The notes beneath the pieces were generated by a model. That model searched no databases. It was not told the origin of the DNA and worked only from the letters and a program-made list of their open reading frames with translations. The position numbers were made by a program, and so were the translations under genes. DNA of 30,604 nt, taken from NCBI RefSeq assembly GCF_000003605.2, contig NW_003106096.1, positions 235,810 through 266,413 of the forward strand. Direction: 5' to 3'. Position 1 is the stretch's first letter. The number at the start of each line of letters is the position of its first letter. The stretch is from Saccoglossus kowalevskii. Its lineage: Eukaryota > Hemichordata > Enteropneusta > Harrimaniidae. Below, one piece after another: positions 1 through 13,650 of the stretch.

Positions 1-104
1 ACATATGGCACCATATGTTGACTTGTTACACAATATCAAAGATCCTTGAAACTTGTAGTACTACATCCTCCTCCCAACTGGTAGTGCACATGTGTTTTTG
101 TCAA

Positions 105-145
105 CTGTGATGTCATGCCATGTGTTAGCATGCTGTGATGTCATG
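105..145. repeat. Short direct repeat, 13 bp
   Basis: CTGTGATGTCATG occurs at 105-117 and again at 133-145, 28 bp apart. It is a minor intronic repeat with no visible function. Confidence 0.6.
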
Positions 146-3100
146 TCTCTGTCACTTTTACATTGCCACTAAACCAAACTTGTACAGTCTTAGTAAGGGT
201 CTGAAACCATAATGTCGTTATATAATTCTTGAATAAAGGAACTACTGATAACATCTGATATACAGTCTATCTTTAATCTGATACGAGAATCCGGTTGATA
301 AGTTATCATACTTCTATAAATCATCACAGCACGATGCAATAATGTGGTGAGAATTGACTGCTGACGACTAATATTTGATGGGGTACAAGTTCTAATTTCA
401 TAGAAGACGAAAGGTCGGGAATAACTACAGGGTTCCTTAGGCTGGAAGTCACAATTTGTAAAACAGTGAAAATTGTTGATAGTTCTTTGTGGTATATATT
501 CAGTATACAGGTCTTCTGGTGTAACCCTATCAAATCAGCTTTTAAATTGTTAGAATAATAGATTGAAAATTTCAATAAAGAATACTTGATTATTAGCAAT
601 ATTCCACATGTTATTACATGCTAAAAATGTAAAAATTTCAAAACAAGAAAGTAGTAAACATGGGTGTCAACTCAAACTACATAAAGGATATTATAATTCC
701 TTATTGATATGCGAATCTGACTTTAACCATATATGAACACAAAACAGCCAGTTTTTGAAAACTATCCCTGGTAATGTTTACGTCACCCACTGGCTTCTGT
801 TAACAAACAAAAAGTACCATTATAGTATGTCAGCGTGATGGCATGTCTTTGAGTCCACCACAGCAGGGTGTGGCACTTCATACTGCCATTCTATCAACTC
901 CCACGTTAGTCTAATGCACTACCCTACCTCTTAACTATTCTTTAATATCAGCCCAAAGGCAGATTAGTCCTCTTTTGAAAGTATACATGATTCTTTATAC
1001 TTCTAAAAGTTAAATGTCCTGTTGAATACCAGAGAAAGTGCAACTCTCATCAATGGTTAACAAATAAGTTGAAGGTCACTGTCCACAGCCCATTGAAGAT
1101 TGAACATAAAAATAGATGAGTCACTAAATTGACAATTCTTTCCAAATGTGAATAAAAATGGAAAACTTTTATTCATTTTTACAAAAATAAAATACAAGGT
1201 TAATTTTTATAGTGAAGTGAAATAAGTTATAACTGTACTAATCATCCACATGGGGGATTTCAATTAAATTCAGTGTATCAGGAAATACTGGGCTTTAGAT
1301 GAAACGAGGTTAAAAAAAGTTATTCATGGTTACCAAAATCTCCAATACATTTGGGTTTGTACTACGTGACTACAAATGTTCAAAGAATTCCAGCTTCACC
1401 ACAGAAAAATTTTTTCAGTACATAACAAAGTTTAATTTGCCCATAAAACATGAAACTTTGGAAGGATGACCGATAAAAGTATATCAAGCTGATATTAGAA
1501 CCAAGCAACACCTGGTAACCACTGAGTACATTCAAACCTGTCTCTTGCAAAGAGACATGACTACATTTTACAGTTTTTCTTAATTAGAATTCCATTATTG
1601 TATTCAAAATAACAAATGATCGAGCGCTTACCGCTAATAAGACAACGGTAACCTACAAACTAACCTGACAACCCCCAAGACCGGAAACTTACATTACATA
1701 AAGCAAACAACAATGTGTGTAAGGTTATCATGGATCACTGCAATACCACATGTACAGACGAAGATCTTTCAAACCTGGAATTAAATCCTATAAATTATAC
1801 CCATTTTCCCATGTCACAGTACATATGATGTAACCATAAATCTGTTAAGTTGACCAAACTTGAATTACTGGGGTATTGTTTTATTTCACCATGTCACGCC
1901 TGTAAATGCATGATTGTGTTTGGATGAGGGGTAGTTTTAATTTATTAAAGCAAATTTTTATTAATTGATAGGCCCAATTTCAATCTTCAAAATCAACAGC
2001 GTTAATCAATCTGAGTCTATATTTTTTGAGAAATTTTGCTGATTCTAACATCAACATTGCCCTTAACAAGAAACTACACAATTTATCAAAAGCTGTATCA
2101 CATTTGAACATAGTTATCAGGATCTCAGAGTTGCCTTATAATTGAAGTAGGTATATAATATTATAGGAATATCTACCCCCAGATTCTGTTGTATACTTGC
2201 CTTTGGGGTGGTTATTCCTTAATTAGAGACTTTTTTTTACAGATATTTACTGTAAATGGTTACATTTTCACTGCTATAAAGTCTCCATAATATTGAAGGA
2301 CCCCTAAGAAATATCCACTACTAAAAAATTTGCATTGACTCGTGAAATTCATGAAAATTTGACTCTTTAAATAAAATCAGTTTATAGTATTTATATCAAG
2401 ATGCTTCTCGCTAGGAGGAAGGAAAGAGGAAGAAAAATCTGCCACAAACTTATTTCTCTATTATACACATCAAGTTAGTGGCAGAATAAGCCACTGAAAA
2501 AAAGTGTTTTAGTGGAATGGCAATTTGTTTGCATCACTAATTTTTGCACAGGCATATTCCTGCAGAAATGTGTACTATTAAATATTCTAAATCATTGAGG
2601 TACAAATTCAACAAAATATGAATATACAATTGAAAGCTGAAATGTTTTGTCAAAAATATAGTTACCATATTTTATTTATTAGAAGCAAAGGGATGATAAA
2701 TAACTTGTCCAAAAATAACAGATGTATAATGTTTTCAACAAGCTGGAAAGCTACATAAGCAACCTAATTTGCATATCAGTTGTATAACAAATTGGCCTTC
2801 ATATAAATCTGGGGAAAGTTGGGGGGCGGGAACCCACCCACTATCATATCCATAACTAATACAATACCAAAATCTGTAGCACAACTGTGTGTATTTATAT
2901 TTGATTTAAATTAAAAACTGATTTACTGGAGCAGGGAGGTCAAAAGTTGAGACCAGGCCAGGTCTAAATTACTAACATTGTCAGAATATCCATATCATAG
3001 GGCTCTGAATACAACTACCCTTATTGGAAGATGCAAGCATGATAGATAGCAATGAAATATAATCATGCTTCTTATATCCAGTCAACATGTCCAGATCACT

Positions 3101-3672
3101 GAACACAAGATTAAAACACTACATAACTTAAATAATTTTGAGGGCAAATGGTTCAACATCTTTGTTTGTGGGAGAGCACGAACAAAAAGTGCAAGAACAC
3201 AAAAAACATCAATAACGTTTTATTAATTAATATGTTATAAATGGATATTTTGAGCATTTCAGCTGCTATAAGTTTTTAAGTGTCTGGTATTGGGACATTG
3301 GATACTGAAACATGATATGATGGAATGAAAGAAATTTAGATATTCCAAGAATGCACATTAGGAATTCCAACAGGCCCAGAATAATTTACCTAGCTGAGCT
3401 AGGAATAAAACCTCAAGATCATGGATTTTGTTGGCCCCTCCTGTGTCTAAGTATGTCAATTCACATCTACTAAGGAGTAATACTGATACCACCTCTTTTT
3501 CTCAAGATTAAAACAATTTAAATTTGAAACCAAGCGCTTTGGTGAGAAATCATAACTAACATTTAAAAATCTAAATTCCATGTAAACAATGATTTTACAC
3601 ATGTATATAACACACGATTCTTATTAACCAAAATGCATTACATCACAACAACTGTTTTAAATACAAAATTAT
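146..3672. other. Intronic DNA with no recognisable feature
   Basis: AT-rich and CpG-poor. The longest open frames are short and have no conserved motif I recognise. I see no tandem array or RNA gene. Confidence 0.5.
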
Positions 3673-3785
3673 TGTAAAATCTGTACTAAAATGGTACAAT
3701 GCAATAGAGCATTTAGAGAAGTAGTGAATTTCTGGTTCTCCATTGTACACAAATAATGGTTGCAGCTTCTAATACAGATTTTACA
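3673..3785. mobile_element. Fold-back (MITE-like) element with nested inverted repeats
   Basis: A perfect 13-bp inverted repeat, TGTAAAATCTGTA (3673-3685) and TACAGATTTTACA (3773-3785), bounds the segment. Inside it a second pair, GTACAATG and CATTGTAC, is nested in the same order, so the whole 113 bp could fold back. No coding capacity. It overlaps the start of the next hairpin by adjacency. A transposon origin is inferred from the structure. Confidence 0.5.
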
Positions 3786-3808
3786 GTAACTTTGAATGAC
3801 AAAGTTAC
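3786..3808. repeat. Perfect 9-bp hairpin
   Basis: GTAACTTTG (3786-3794) is followed after five bases by its exact reverse complement CAAAGTTAC (3800-3808). It abuts the fold-back element and may be part of it or of its target. Confidence 0.6.
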
Positions 3809-4199
3809 ATTGTAGCCTAACAAAATATCCTCGCCCTTGCTTGCTTGCAATTATGAGAAAACAAAGGGGATTGATTTAGTTCTCCATCTAATTTGCACAA
3901 CAATTTATGATCAGGATCTCACCCTAATTCTAGCTACAATTTACCCCTTTATCAATGACAAATATCACTGCAAAAATATTGACATTAGTTTTAAACTAAA
4001 AATAAAAACAACATCATTTTGCTTATATTGTTTTAGTGAATGCGGTTCTGACAAACAAGGACTGTTTATATTCCAAATCATGGGAACCAAGTCATGCAAT
4101 TACTTACTTTTAATAAATTTACTTACAACATTTCTCCAATAACAATATTACTTGTTAAAATCACAAAATTAAAACAAAGTGAAAGAATACAAGCAGCCA

Positions 4200-5336
4200 G
4201 TCGGCTGAGATAGCTCCTCTGTTAGCAATGCACATTTCAAATAAAGAACTTAAGATATCATTAGAAAATGAACAATATGTATAGTATTAAAGCAATCAGA
4301 CTTACAGTTTTTAACAAGAAGTCGAAAATATCACTTTCTACCAAAAATGACCAAAATATTCACCAAAATTAGAGAATTGAAGATATCATCACGAAATGAA
4401 CAAATCTGAGAAAGGTCTACATGTAGTATCTATATATGTAATATCAAAGCAATTGAACTTTTGGTTTTTAACAAGAAGTCGAAAATATCACTTTTTACCA
4501 AAAATTACAAAAATATTCACGAAAATTAGAGAATTGAAGACATCATCACAAAATGAACAAATCTGAGAGAGGTCCACATGTAGTACCTATATATGTAATA
4601 TCAAAGCAATCGGACTTGTGGTTTTTAACAAGAAGTCGAAAATATCACTTTTTACCAAAAATGACAAAAATATTCACCAAAATTAGAGAATTAAAGATAT
4701 CATTACAAAATGAACAAATCTGAGAGGTCCACATGTAGTACCTATATATGTAATATCAAAGCAATTGGACTTGCGTTTTTTAACAAGAAGTCGAAAATAT
4801 CACTTTTTACCAAAAATGACAAAAATATTCACCAAAATTAGAGAATTAAAGATATCATTACAAAATGAACAAATCTGAGAGGTCCACATGTAGTACCTAT
4901 ATATGTAATATCAAAGCAATTGGTCTTGCGTTTTTTAACAAGAAGTCGAAAATATCACTTTTTACCAAAAATATTCACCAAAATTAGAGAATTAAAGATA
5001 TCATTACAAAATGAACAAATCTGAGAGAGGTCCACATGTAGTACCTATATATGTAATATCAAAGCAATTGGACTTGCGGTTTTTAACAAGAAATCGAAAA
5101 TATCACTTTTTAACAAAAATGACAAAAATATTCACCAAAATTAGAGAATTGAAGATATGATCATGAAATGAACAAATCTGAGAGAGGTCTACCCAAGGTA
5201 CATATACACCAAGTATCAAAGCATTCAGGCTTGTAGTTTTCAAGAAGAAGTTGAAAAAGTAAAACATTGACACGGACGACGGACAATCACTCATATGATA
5301 AGCTCCGCTTGACAAAGTCGACAGCGGAGCTAAAAA
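4200..5336 (+). mobile_element. Non-autonomous element with internal ~155-bp tandem repeats and terminal hairpin
   Basis: The left part carries AGCTCC shortly after 4210. The right end is a hairpin, AGCTCCGCT (5301-5309) against AGCGGAGCT (5323-5331), followed by TAAAAA and preceded by ACGGACGACGGAC. Such hairpin ends after an ACGGACGACGG run are familiar to me from dispersed repeats of molluscs and other marine invertebrates (recalled, not searched). Between the ends lies a tandem array. No open frame of any known transposase is present. Exact ends are uncertain. Confidence 0.55.
4247..5250. repeat. Tandem repeat, ~155-157 bp unit, six to seven copies
   Basis: The marker GTCGAAAATA recurs at 4321, 4478, 4635, 4790, 4945 and 5093 (ATCG variant), with a diverged copy at 5250, giving spacings of 157, 157, 155, 155, 148 and 157. 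The middle copies are nearly identical and the outer ones diverged. The first unit has lost its middle. The 148-bp copy lacks an 8-base piece near 4966. Confidence 0.9.
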
Positions 5337-5720
5337 GTGGCATCTGTGACAGTATGGTGACACTAAGAACAATAACCTTGTATGCATTCAACAAACCTCA
5401 AAACAGTATCAGAAAGAGAATAATATAGACAGCTTGAAAAGAATCAACAAATCACTCACAATGAGAAAGTGCATTTAGTTAAATCATTCACTATAGTTCG
5501 TTGATGACAAATTGTTAACACCTGTTTTGCTGGCAGCACAGTTATCCATGGTGCAGTGTCTCTATAACCAACAAAACCTTGTACCAAGGTCAGGGGCCTA
5601 TTGCCACATAGATTACATCACATACAAATTTGATGATAAGGCTACCCTCAAATTAATCTAAAGTGACCATGGAAGAAGAAAGTTACAAAACCAAATGGAA
5701 GTCACAACGAATGCCGGCCC

Positions 5721-6426
5721 TGGACGTTTTGGCCAAGAGTTTCGACCAGGGTGGACATTTCGGCCTGTGAAACAAACTATGTTTAGTATATAAATTAGTG
5801 TTACAAGTTTGCGGACATTAGTGAAGCCATACAGAAATATCTCCCAATCTGATCAAGTGAACAGTGGTGGTAACATATATTGTTGATATAAGTAATGGGC
5901 ATAAGAGGACATAATGATTTTCTTTCATTGTGAAATTCATTATGTGTGTTGATATCAGTTATTTCATAACAATAAGTGTTGGAAGCACAAATTTGTGTTT
6001 ATGTTTGTGTATTTGGTTTATTCTCAAGTGGAAAATAGTGATTTTTTTTTAATTGTATATATTTACTTTATATTAATACACCATAGTTGAAAGCAAAAAA
6101 AAATTATAACAAAAAGTTGTACCTCCTAACTGCATTACCTGTATATGTGTGATGCTGTTTGTGTGTTGAGAAGTGAAGTTCTAAATTAAGAGGATTACAA
6201 TTTGTATAATTTTTTTAATACTAGAAAGAAATTAAACTATTTAATAAAATTGTTCAAAAATGCTACTAGAAATATTTAATATAAAGTCTATTAAGTGATG
6301 TCGGCATAAAGTTGTTTAGAGAAATATTTAATATATAGTTTCTGACGTTTCTAAGATCATCTTACCATTGAACTCTACTTAGATCGAAACATCCACCCTG
6401 GTCAAAACTCTTGGCCTAAACATCCG
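5721..6426. mobile_element. 706-bp non-autonomous DNA element with 45-bp terminal inverted repeats
   Basis: The left end (5721-5765) and the reverse complement of the right end (6382-6426) agree at 37 of 45 positions, including the unbroken blocks GGCCAAGAGTTT and GACCAGGGTGGA. At least four of the eight differences are C/T or G/A changes at what was probably CpG. The interior is AT-rich with no transposase frame, and contains a 16-bp direct repeat, AGAAATATTTAATATA, near 6266 and 6319. The superfamily is unknown. I could not identify a clear target-site duplication. Confidence 0.75.
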
Positions 6427-7217
6427 TTCACCACTACAACAACCTCTATGAGCCAATCTATTATTATTGATATAAGCAATTTTTATTAAATTCCCCAATG
6501 AAAGTTGATAATTACAGCTTTCCTGCTGTCCTTTAAAAATGGTGCAGAGCATGATTAACAGATGTCCTGCAATTTGTTGTTTTTAGATTGTACCCCCTCT
6601 CTTCCCTCAACATGGGTGTAAAAATAATAGACATGACATATGTCAGGAAAGTTTAATGGCTGACAATTCAGACTGCAATTGGAAATGCCAAGATTCAAGA
6701 TTGTTTTATTAGAATGCTTCTTGTTTTTAGTACTACATATAGCATTAAGATCACAGAGTCACTGCCACATCAAACAATGTTTCTTTTTTTTGTCTCTTTG
6801 TTGTGTGTATCACTAGACATTTTCAACACAACGATATTTTATATTATTTGATAGAGAAATGATATTATGCAAAAAATTGCCTAGGCAGTGAGTGAAAATC
6901 GCTTCAAGATTAGCTTAGCTTTGTTTACACATCTGAAGCCACTCAAAATAAGATGACACTAGCAAATCAAGAAAGTACAGATTTACTTTTAACACCATAA
7001 ATTCAATTCTAATCATAGTAGATTCTCCTGTGCAGTCATAGTTGTGTTTTACCAAGTAGTGAGATCATGCCGGGTATGGATATTATACTAGTTGATGCAT
7101 GTGGTGGTAAGAATTAGTAATGAAAATTGTTGTGTAACCCAGCGAGAACCAAAATAGTTCCTGATGCACATTTGTTTAATTGCTTGCAATAGCACTTAAC
7201 CCATCATAAGTTTTCAA
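6427..7217. other. Intronic DNA with no recognisable feature
   Basis: AT-rich, with no open frame or repeat that I can support. Confidence 0.5.
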
Positions 7218-7561
7218 GCATTAACAAGTCCCTGACACATGGCAAGGACAGGTTCTCAATTGGTACAGCCCTAAGTAAAGCATTAACAAGTCCCTGACAC
7301 ATGGCAAGGACAGGTTCTCAATTGGTACAGCCCTAAGTAAAACATTAACAAGTCTCTGACACATAGCAAGGACAAGTTTTCAATTGGTACAGCCCTAAGT
7401 AAAGCATTAACAAGTCTCTGACACATGGCAAGGATAGGTTCTCAATTGGTACAGCCCTAAGTAAAGCATTAACAAGTTCCTGACACATGGCAAGGACAGG
7501 TTCTCAATTGGTACAGCCCTAAGTAAAGCATTAACAAGTCTCTGACACATGGCAAGGACAG
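7218..7561. repeat. Tandem repeat, 62-bp unit, 5.5 copies
   Basis: The unit start GCATTAAC recurs at 7218, 7280, 7342 (ACATTAAC), 7404, 7466 and 7528, a constant 62-bp period. Copies differ by single bases. Because 62 is not a multiple of three, the minus-strand open frame across it is a repeat by-product. Confidence 0.95.
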
Positions 7562-10500
7562 CATTATATAACATTATCATCACAGGCAACAAATTCCTTT
7601 TTGACAAAGAACCTATTAAAGTATTGTATCAGATGCATCATGTTGACTGTCTGCTGTGATTTACAATCCAACAAAATCATTGTCTAGCATGTTGTATTCT
7701 CTGCTCTTTCCTAGCTAAGTTTCCTACATTGTTTCCATTCAGATTGCTGACAAAAATGGGCGTCTTAAGATGTAGGGGATACTAAAACTATTCACCCTCA
7801 AAAATAAACTCCAATATAGAAAAATAAAACCACCCATGCACTTTATCTATACCTTTTCATTACTCTTCTGATTTATATTGCTACAACATTCCAGATCCCT
7901 AGACGACCTTTGAACCCTAAGGCAGTACCATGTCTATATGCAGGGATGAATAACACTGATTCCTTTATCTCTGAAACTATGGAACTTATATTTAAATCAT
8001 GTTAGTATGCCAAGAACATATTAGCTCCTTTAATAATTAAAATAATGTAGCACACGTTGATATATTAAATGTACTGCCGGATACTTTAACGATCAATATC
8101 TTACTTACACAATTCAGTTTTAATAAATGTATGGTTTTGTCTTTGACTAACTAACAATTACAGAACTTGTTTAAGAACTTTGGGGAAGGGTGTTAGCAAA
8201 GTTAGCACAAGCTCCAAGGATTATCTGTTTCAAGTTTATTCAGATGGCAAGAACGTATCAGAGCAAGCATGATTTTTTTTCATATTCTCAGTCTTGGAAT
8301 AGTTTGCTAATGTAAATAATAAGCATTAATAAATTGTACAACTGTTGAAAGCCATACTTTATTAAGTATGAAGATTTATTTGTCTAGACAGACTAATAAG
8401 TTAGTAATCTTGCATGATTAAGTTTTCAAATATAGCTTCAACTATTTACAATATTTATATTTTGCAAATATTCAAGATACTTTATACAAGGACATTGCAT
8501 ATAAAAATTCAATCCGTATTAACTATGTGTTTGTAGTCAGGTCATTTTAATTAACTGATCTTTGTTCTGCTGAGGTATTTCGTCTTATTTTCAAGCATGC
8601 TGATATAGTACCCATAATGCAATGTGTCTACTCTTTAACACTCATATCATCAAGCACTGTTATTTTGGTTGGTGCCATGTTACTGCCTTCGCTTTAAATT
8701 ATTCCATTTCTAGGTTTATTTAAAATTTTGCTAAGTGCTTGTGAAGCAAACAAAAATTGTAACCCTGACAACCACTTTGTGAGAAATGATGTAGAAAACT
8801 TTAAAACACAAAGCGTACAACAATAAACCAACCAAGGGGAATGTACAATTCAGTTTTTTTCTGGTTCTGCATCCAAAAATCTGAAAGAAATCCCTACAAA
8901 ACATTTCAGTTATTAAACATTTTAATTCATTAGTGGGATGGGATGCAATTTATTTGACCATTTACTTAATTTAATCAATCCACAATATAAAACAATAGAT
9001 AAAATTACAAATGCTTTGAAATCCCAAGACAACTTATCTTATCTTTAATCTTACCAATTGTGGAAAAAGTTTAAATTAAAGTACATTGTGTTTGCTCACA
9101 AGTTGTTAAGCACTTAAGTTATACTGGGAAACAAACATTAAACTTACAATGTCAAAGCAAACACAGAGCTCAAATTGGTGATCTTGAATAAACTGACCTT
9201 TCTACCTGCATTTTTACAAACATACATCATATACACAAGACAGTCAGCACAATAAGTGAAGATTCATTGTAATAAATGAAGAAAAAATGGTTTTCAGTCG
9301 TCAGTATCATGTACTATTTGATATAGTTCACTGTCAGTTCATCTGTAGAGGCTGTGTAAAAGGTGTGGATGTGAACACATTTTTGGAACAGAATACACAG
9401 GTAGGCATACTTGTGAACTTCTGAAGTTAATGGGTTGTTTTAATAGTGTCATTCATGCATGGTCTACCCTACCCCCTCCCCAAGTGGGCCCAAGGGATAT
9501 CAACACACATTGCATGCATGAACCAGTGTGTTTCTTAATCCCCTATAGAACACATTTTCAGGATTCTAACAGAAGCAAAATACAAGGGGTACACCACACA
9601 GAATGAGCCTTAACGGACATGGTTATGCTCTAGTAACAGACCTAAACACACCCCTTTTACTCCCATTTAGATGCACTGACCAGTGTCCTTTACTAGCAAT
9701 TTACAATTGAAACCACAAAAACAACAACTGCCATGATTTGCACTCTTCTGGGAGTTCAACCAGACAATCTTTTACACCTATATACACTGTGATTAATCAC
9801 CAATTAAATATACAGCTAAACTCTCTGGAGATACTATGATAAATATTCTATCCTTACAGATGTGAGAAGGTGAAAAGTCATCATACAGACAGGCATCTCC
9901 CTACACTGGATGAAAGGCAATGTGCCAAACGTTTCAAAATCTGTTCCCATAGACATGCACTTTATAATCAATGGTTTAAAGGCACTTCAAAAGCTTAACA
10001 ACAATCTCTATTTAAACACCCTAAAAATTCTGTCATTCTTTTCATAAAATAAGAACAAATATACTTTTAGTTAACTACAGCAGAGTTAAAATAACTACTT
10101 CAATATTGCCAGGTTAGAGTAATGACCAAGGTTAAGTGCGTTTTTTGAGTTGACTTGTATATGGTTTCTACCACGGTGTGAATAAATGCAATTCACCATA
10201 GTAGTCACGCATATTTATGCCCTGGCAAACACCAATTAAACCACCAAATGTAGCAGTCTAAAATTGCACAGTCATTGATAGACAATAAGCTATACAGAAA
10301 TGGTGAAAGCCAGGTCACTGTAAATATACTGTTAGTCAATGCCTATTGTTCCCTATGCATCACTAGATTAAAATTTGCATCATAGATTTGATTCTATGGA
10401 TATAATTTAGTTGTCTGCCACATTCATTCTTGGACATTACCTAATTTTCACTTGAAATTTATTTTGGGGCACAGAAATAAACAGCCAAAATAAGATCTAT

Positions 10501-13500
10501 TTTGTATCATTTACATCGACTTTATCAGTAAAAATAAATGACACATGTTGACGCAGATTATGAGAGAAAATAAATTCAAACTAAAAAAAAAGTAATCCAC
10601 AGTAGATTATTTGAAATTTCAGACACTGTCTTTATAAAACACAAATTAGTAGTATCAGTGATTATCTATTAACACACGTTTTATTTCAGAAACTGTATAG
10701 TATTACCTATCCCACAAAACACACAACTTAAGAATAAGAAACTAATAACAGGAGCCAGTGATAGCTAGTTTCCTGTGATTCTTTTCAGTGTGGGTGTGGA
10801 AACGACACAGCTTTACTGAAGACTATATGTGTTACAATGAGAGACACACCTTATAAATAGGAAGTGACTAAACCATAAGATGGACACAGTTTACTTCTAT
10901 TGGCTTTCAACACTTGAAAAGAATTTCAAGCCTGGTTCCATCTCAGTAAAGCTGTGTGCTGGCTAAGATGATTAGGAAGAAAGATACCAGATATGTGCAT
11001 CTGCCCCCCCCCCTCTCTCTCCAAAAGACAAAACAGTATTTTTCAAAATAAAGCTCTGCCAGACTATCTTGACAGTATAGTACTGGTATATAATATACCT
11101 AACTTTTTAACCAAGATCCCCCCCCCCCCTCTCGAAATACATTGTATTTACTTTACAAGAACTGGACAGTTGTTTTACTGACATTTCACCATACTTGTGG
11201 TGGCTACTTGTGTTATGGCAGAGCCTTTCATGCCTGAAATATGATAATCTTATTTTAACAGTGAAATAGCAATGGGATGGGTGCTTCTCAAGATTCTCCT
11301 GTCAAGGTGTGTAACCATCTACATAGAGAACCTCAATCTTTTGAGTGGACCCTTCATTATGCATTTGGGCAGGCACTGACTGGACAGCGAGACATTGTGT
11401 ACCCAGTTATAGGCCAGACACTGTCTACACAATGAACACCTCCAACCCTTGTGCTGGATGAAGACAGTGTGAACCCGCAAACCATACACCAACAGTTTAG
11501 TAGCCTGCAAAAGCTGCAAGTTTCTTCGTTCTATTCTGAGTCACAATTAGTGAAAATCAGGATGCATTGAGGCATGCACAGCAAGTGGCTGGGTGTGACT
11601 GTCCAACCCAAACACAGAATGACACCCACAATTCTATCCCATCCCCTTCCAAACAAACACTACACTAGGCAGACACTGGGCTGTTTATAGCTGTGAGACA
11701 AAGAGAATATCTTCCAAATAAGGAGTTAATTTAACAAGCTGTTTTCATACCCTGGTGTACAGTTACTAACATAGTCAGACATTTGCAGAGAAGTTCAGTG
11801 AACTGATAAATAACAAAACCAGACACTGAGTAAATTGCACAGACTATATCACACTAAACTACTTACATAATAATTACCAAGTAATTCTAAATTGGCAGTA
11901 AATTAATCTGAATTGAATAAGTATTAACTTTATGAACAATGAAGCCAAGCATTCTATTACCAACCACTAATATTTTTAAAGGTGCCATCAGACTAGCAGG
12001 ACAATGTTCAGCATATCATTAAAAAAACACAGCTAGTCCAGAGTTCCATGGGCTTAAAGTCTTAGAAATAGAAATAGCTTATCAATGAGACACTGATAGA
12101 ATGCCCTTTGACTTTCTGTTTGGTGGGTGCGGAATAGTACCATGAAAAGGGAATGAATGAGACAAACCATGTAGAAAGAGCTCTTTACTGGACAAAGAAT
12201 AATAATATATGTGGATGAAAGTAGTGTTAGGTCTTTACTCTGAGTTGAGCCAACAATAGATGGTTATTCAAGTAATTTGGGCCAATCAGGTCAGGTATAG
12301 TACAAATAAATCATATATCATCATAGTTAGAATAATTCGTTGAAAATAACTTTGATTAAAAAAAAGCTTTATAAGGTCTATAATTTAACAAGACATACTC
12401 CAAATAAAAGACCTTCAGACTAGTGTATTTGCCAGCTACCTGTTAACTTGACAGCAACCATTTTTTTTTTGACAGGCAACATTTTATCATTTTTCCCTTT
12501 GTTCTCAGGCAATTTTATCACCTATAATACCCAAAATTATCCTTTTAGCATATTTTTGATAGGTACTTAAATTTCTGGCTAATACCATACTATTTACTAA
12601 TGCATTTTGATTGACTGTAGTTTATTTACTATTCAGATTAACAGCTTTCCAATGTAATGGTCTTCATACCATAGCTGTAACTGGAGCAGTTATGTGTCGT
12701 TGAACTTGTGTAAACTGCTTAAAACTTGCACAGTTACAGTGAATAAATACTAGGACATATTTAGCATATAATACACATTTAATATTAATGATTACAAATC
12801 GATATCCGTAATTTTCAAACAAATTGCTCACTTTGAAAAAAATTAAAAAAAAACACAAAAGAAAGTATTGCTAAATACTAATTTTGAAATGCAGGCCTGT
12901 CCTTGAGATTGGAGTGCTCTGTATATCAAGCTATACAGTGAGCTTTGTAACCTTATACATGCATTGTGCAAATATTAGACAAACTGTCAGAGCCTGGATA
13001 AGGGATAGACTGTACAGTACTCTATATGGGGTGGGGCTTTATACCCCAACAATCCTTACAATTACACCATTGAAATATCACAAATGATGGGCAAAATTTG
13101 ACTGCATTATATATTGTATTTTTAAAAAAAACACCCTAGATAAAAAAAATAGTATTGTGGAGGATGATGGAATTGTTTCATTGATAGGATGAATGAAGCC
13201 ATTATATCTTTTGTATTCTCCTGGTCATTTTGTGGTATCTATTTACAGTCTTGAACACAAGAAGAGGGTGTGTCATGTAGTAGACATGTCTTAAGTGAAA
13301 GAAGTACTGGCCTTCTAAACATAAAAAAACGCTAAAGTTCTGAGCAAACACTTCCTGCATGCCAAAGTGAATAATTCAGTTTTTTGGATGCACTTGAGGG
13401 TAAATGTACCACTACGTTCCAATTTCTTAAAATGTTGCCATCTGCATATATCATGAGACTATAATGAAAGTTGTTACTATGACAACCTGTTGCTGCAGAT

Positions 13501-13650
13501 ATCACAATTTTCAACTGATTCCACTTTCAGAGATTTTTGTTATATAATTTAATTGAATTACAAATGTACAGTGTGTCATGTTGATAAAGTATTATATACC
13601 TATACATTCTAGTCACTACCCCACCCAGTCAAAACAGATCAACCACTACA
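7562..13650. other. Intronic DNA, two C-runs, otherwise no recognisable feature
   Basis: AT-rich and CpG-poor. Two homopolymer C tracts stand out: 11004-11013, followed by a short CT run, and 11118-11129. Short open frames here have no family resemblance. Confidence 0.5.

Noticed and set aside
3837-4142. 101-codon plus-strand frame
   Set aside because: AT-rich intronic sequence with no recognisable domain. Composition gives many Leu, Ile and Lys codons by chance.
7407-7607. 66-codon minus-strand frame
   Set aside because: It is a translation of the 62-bp tandem repeat; residues recur because the DNA does.
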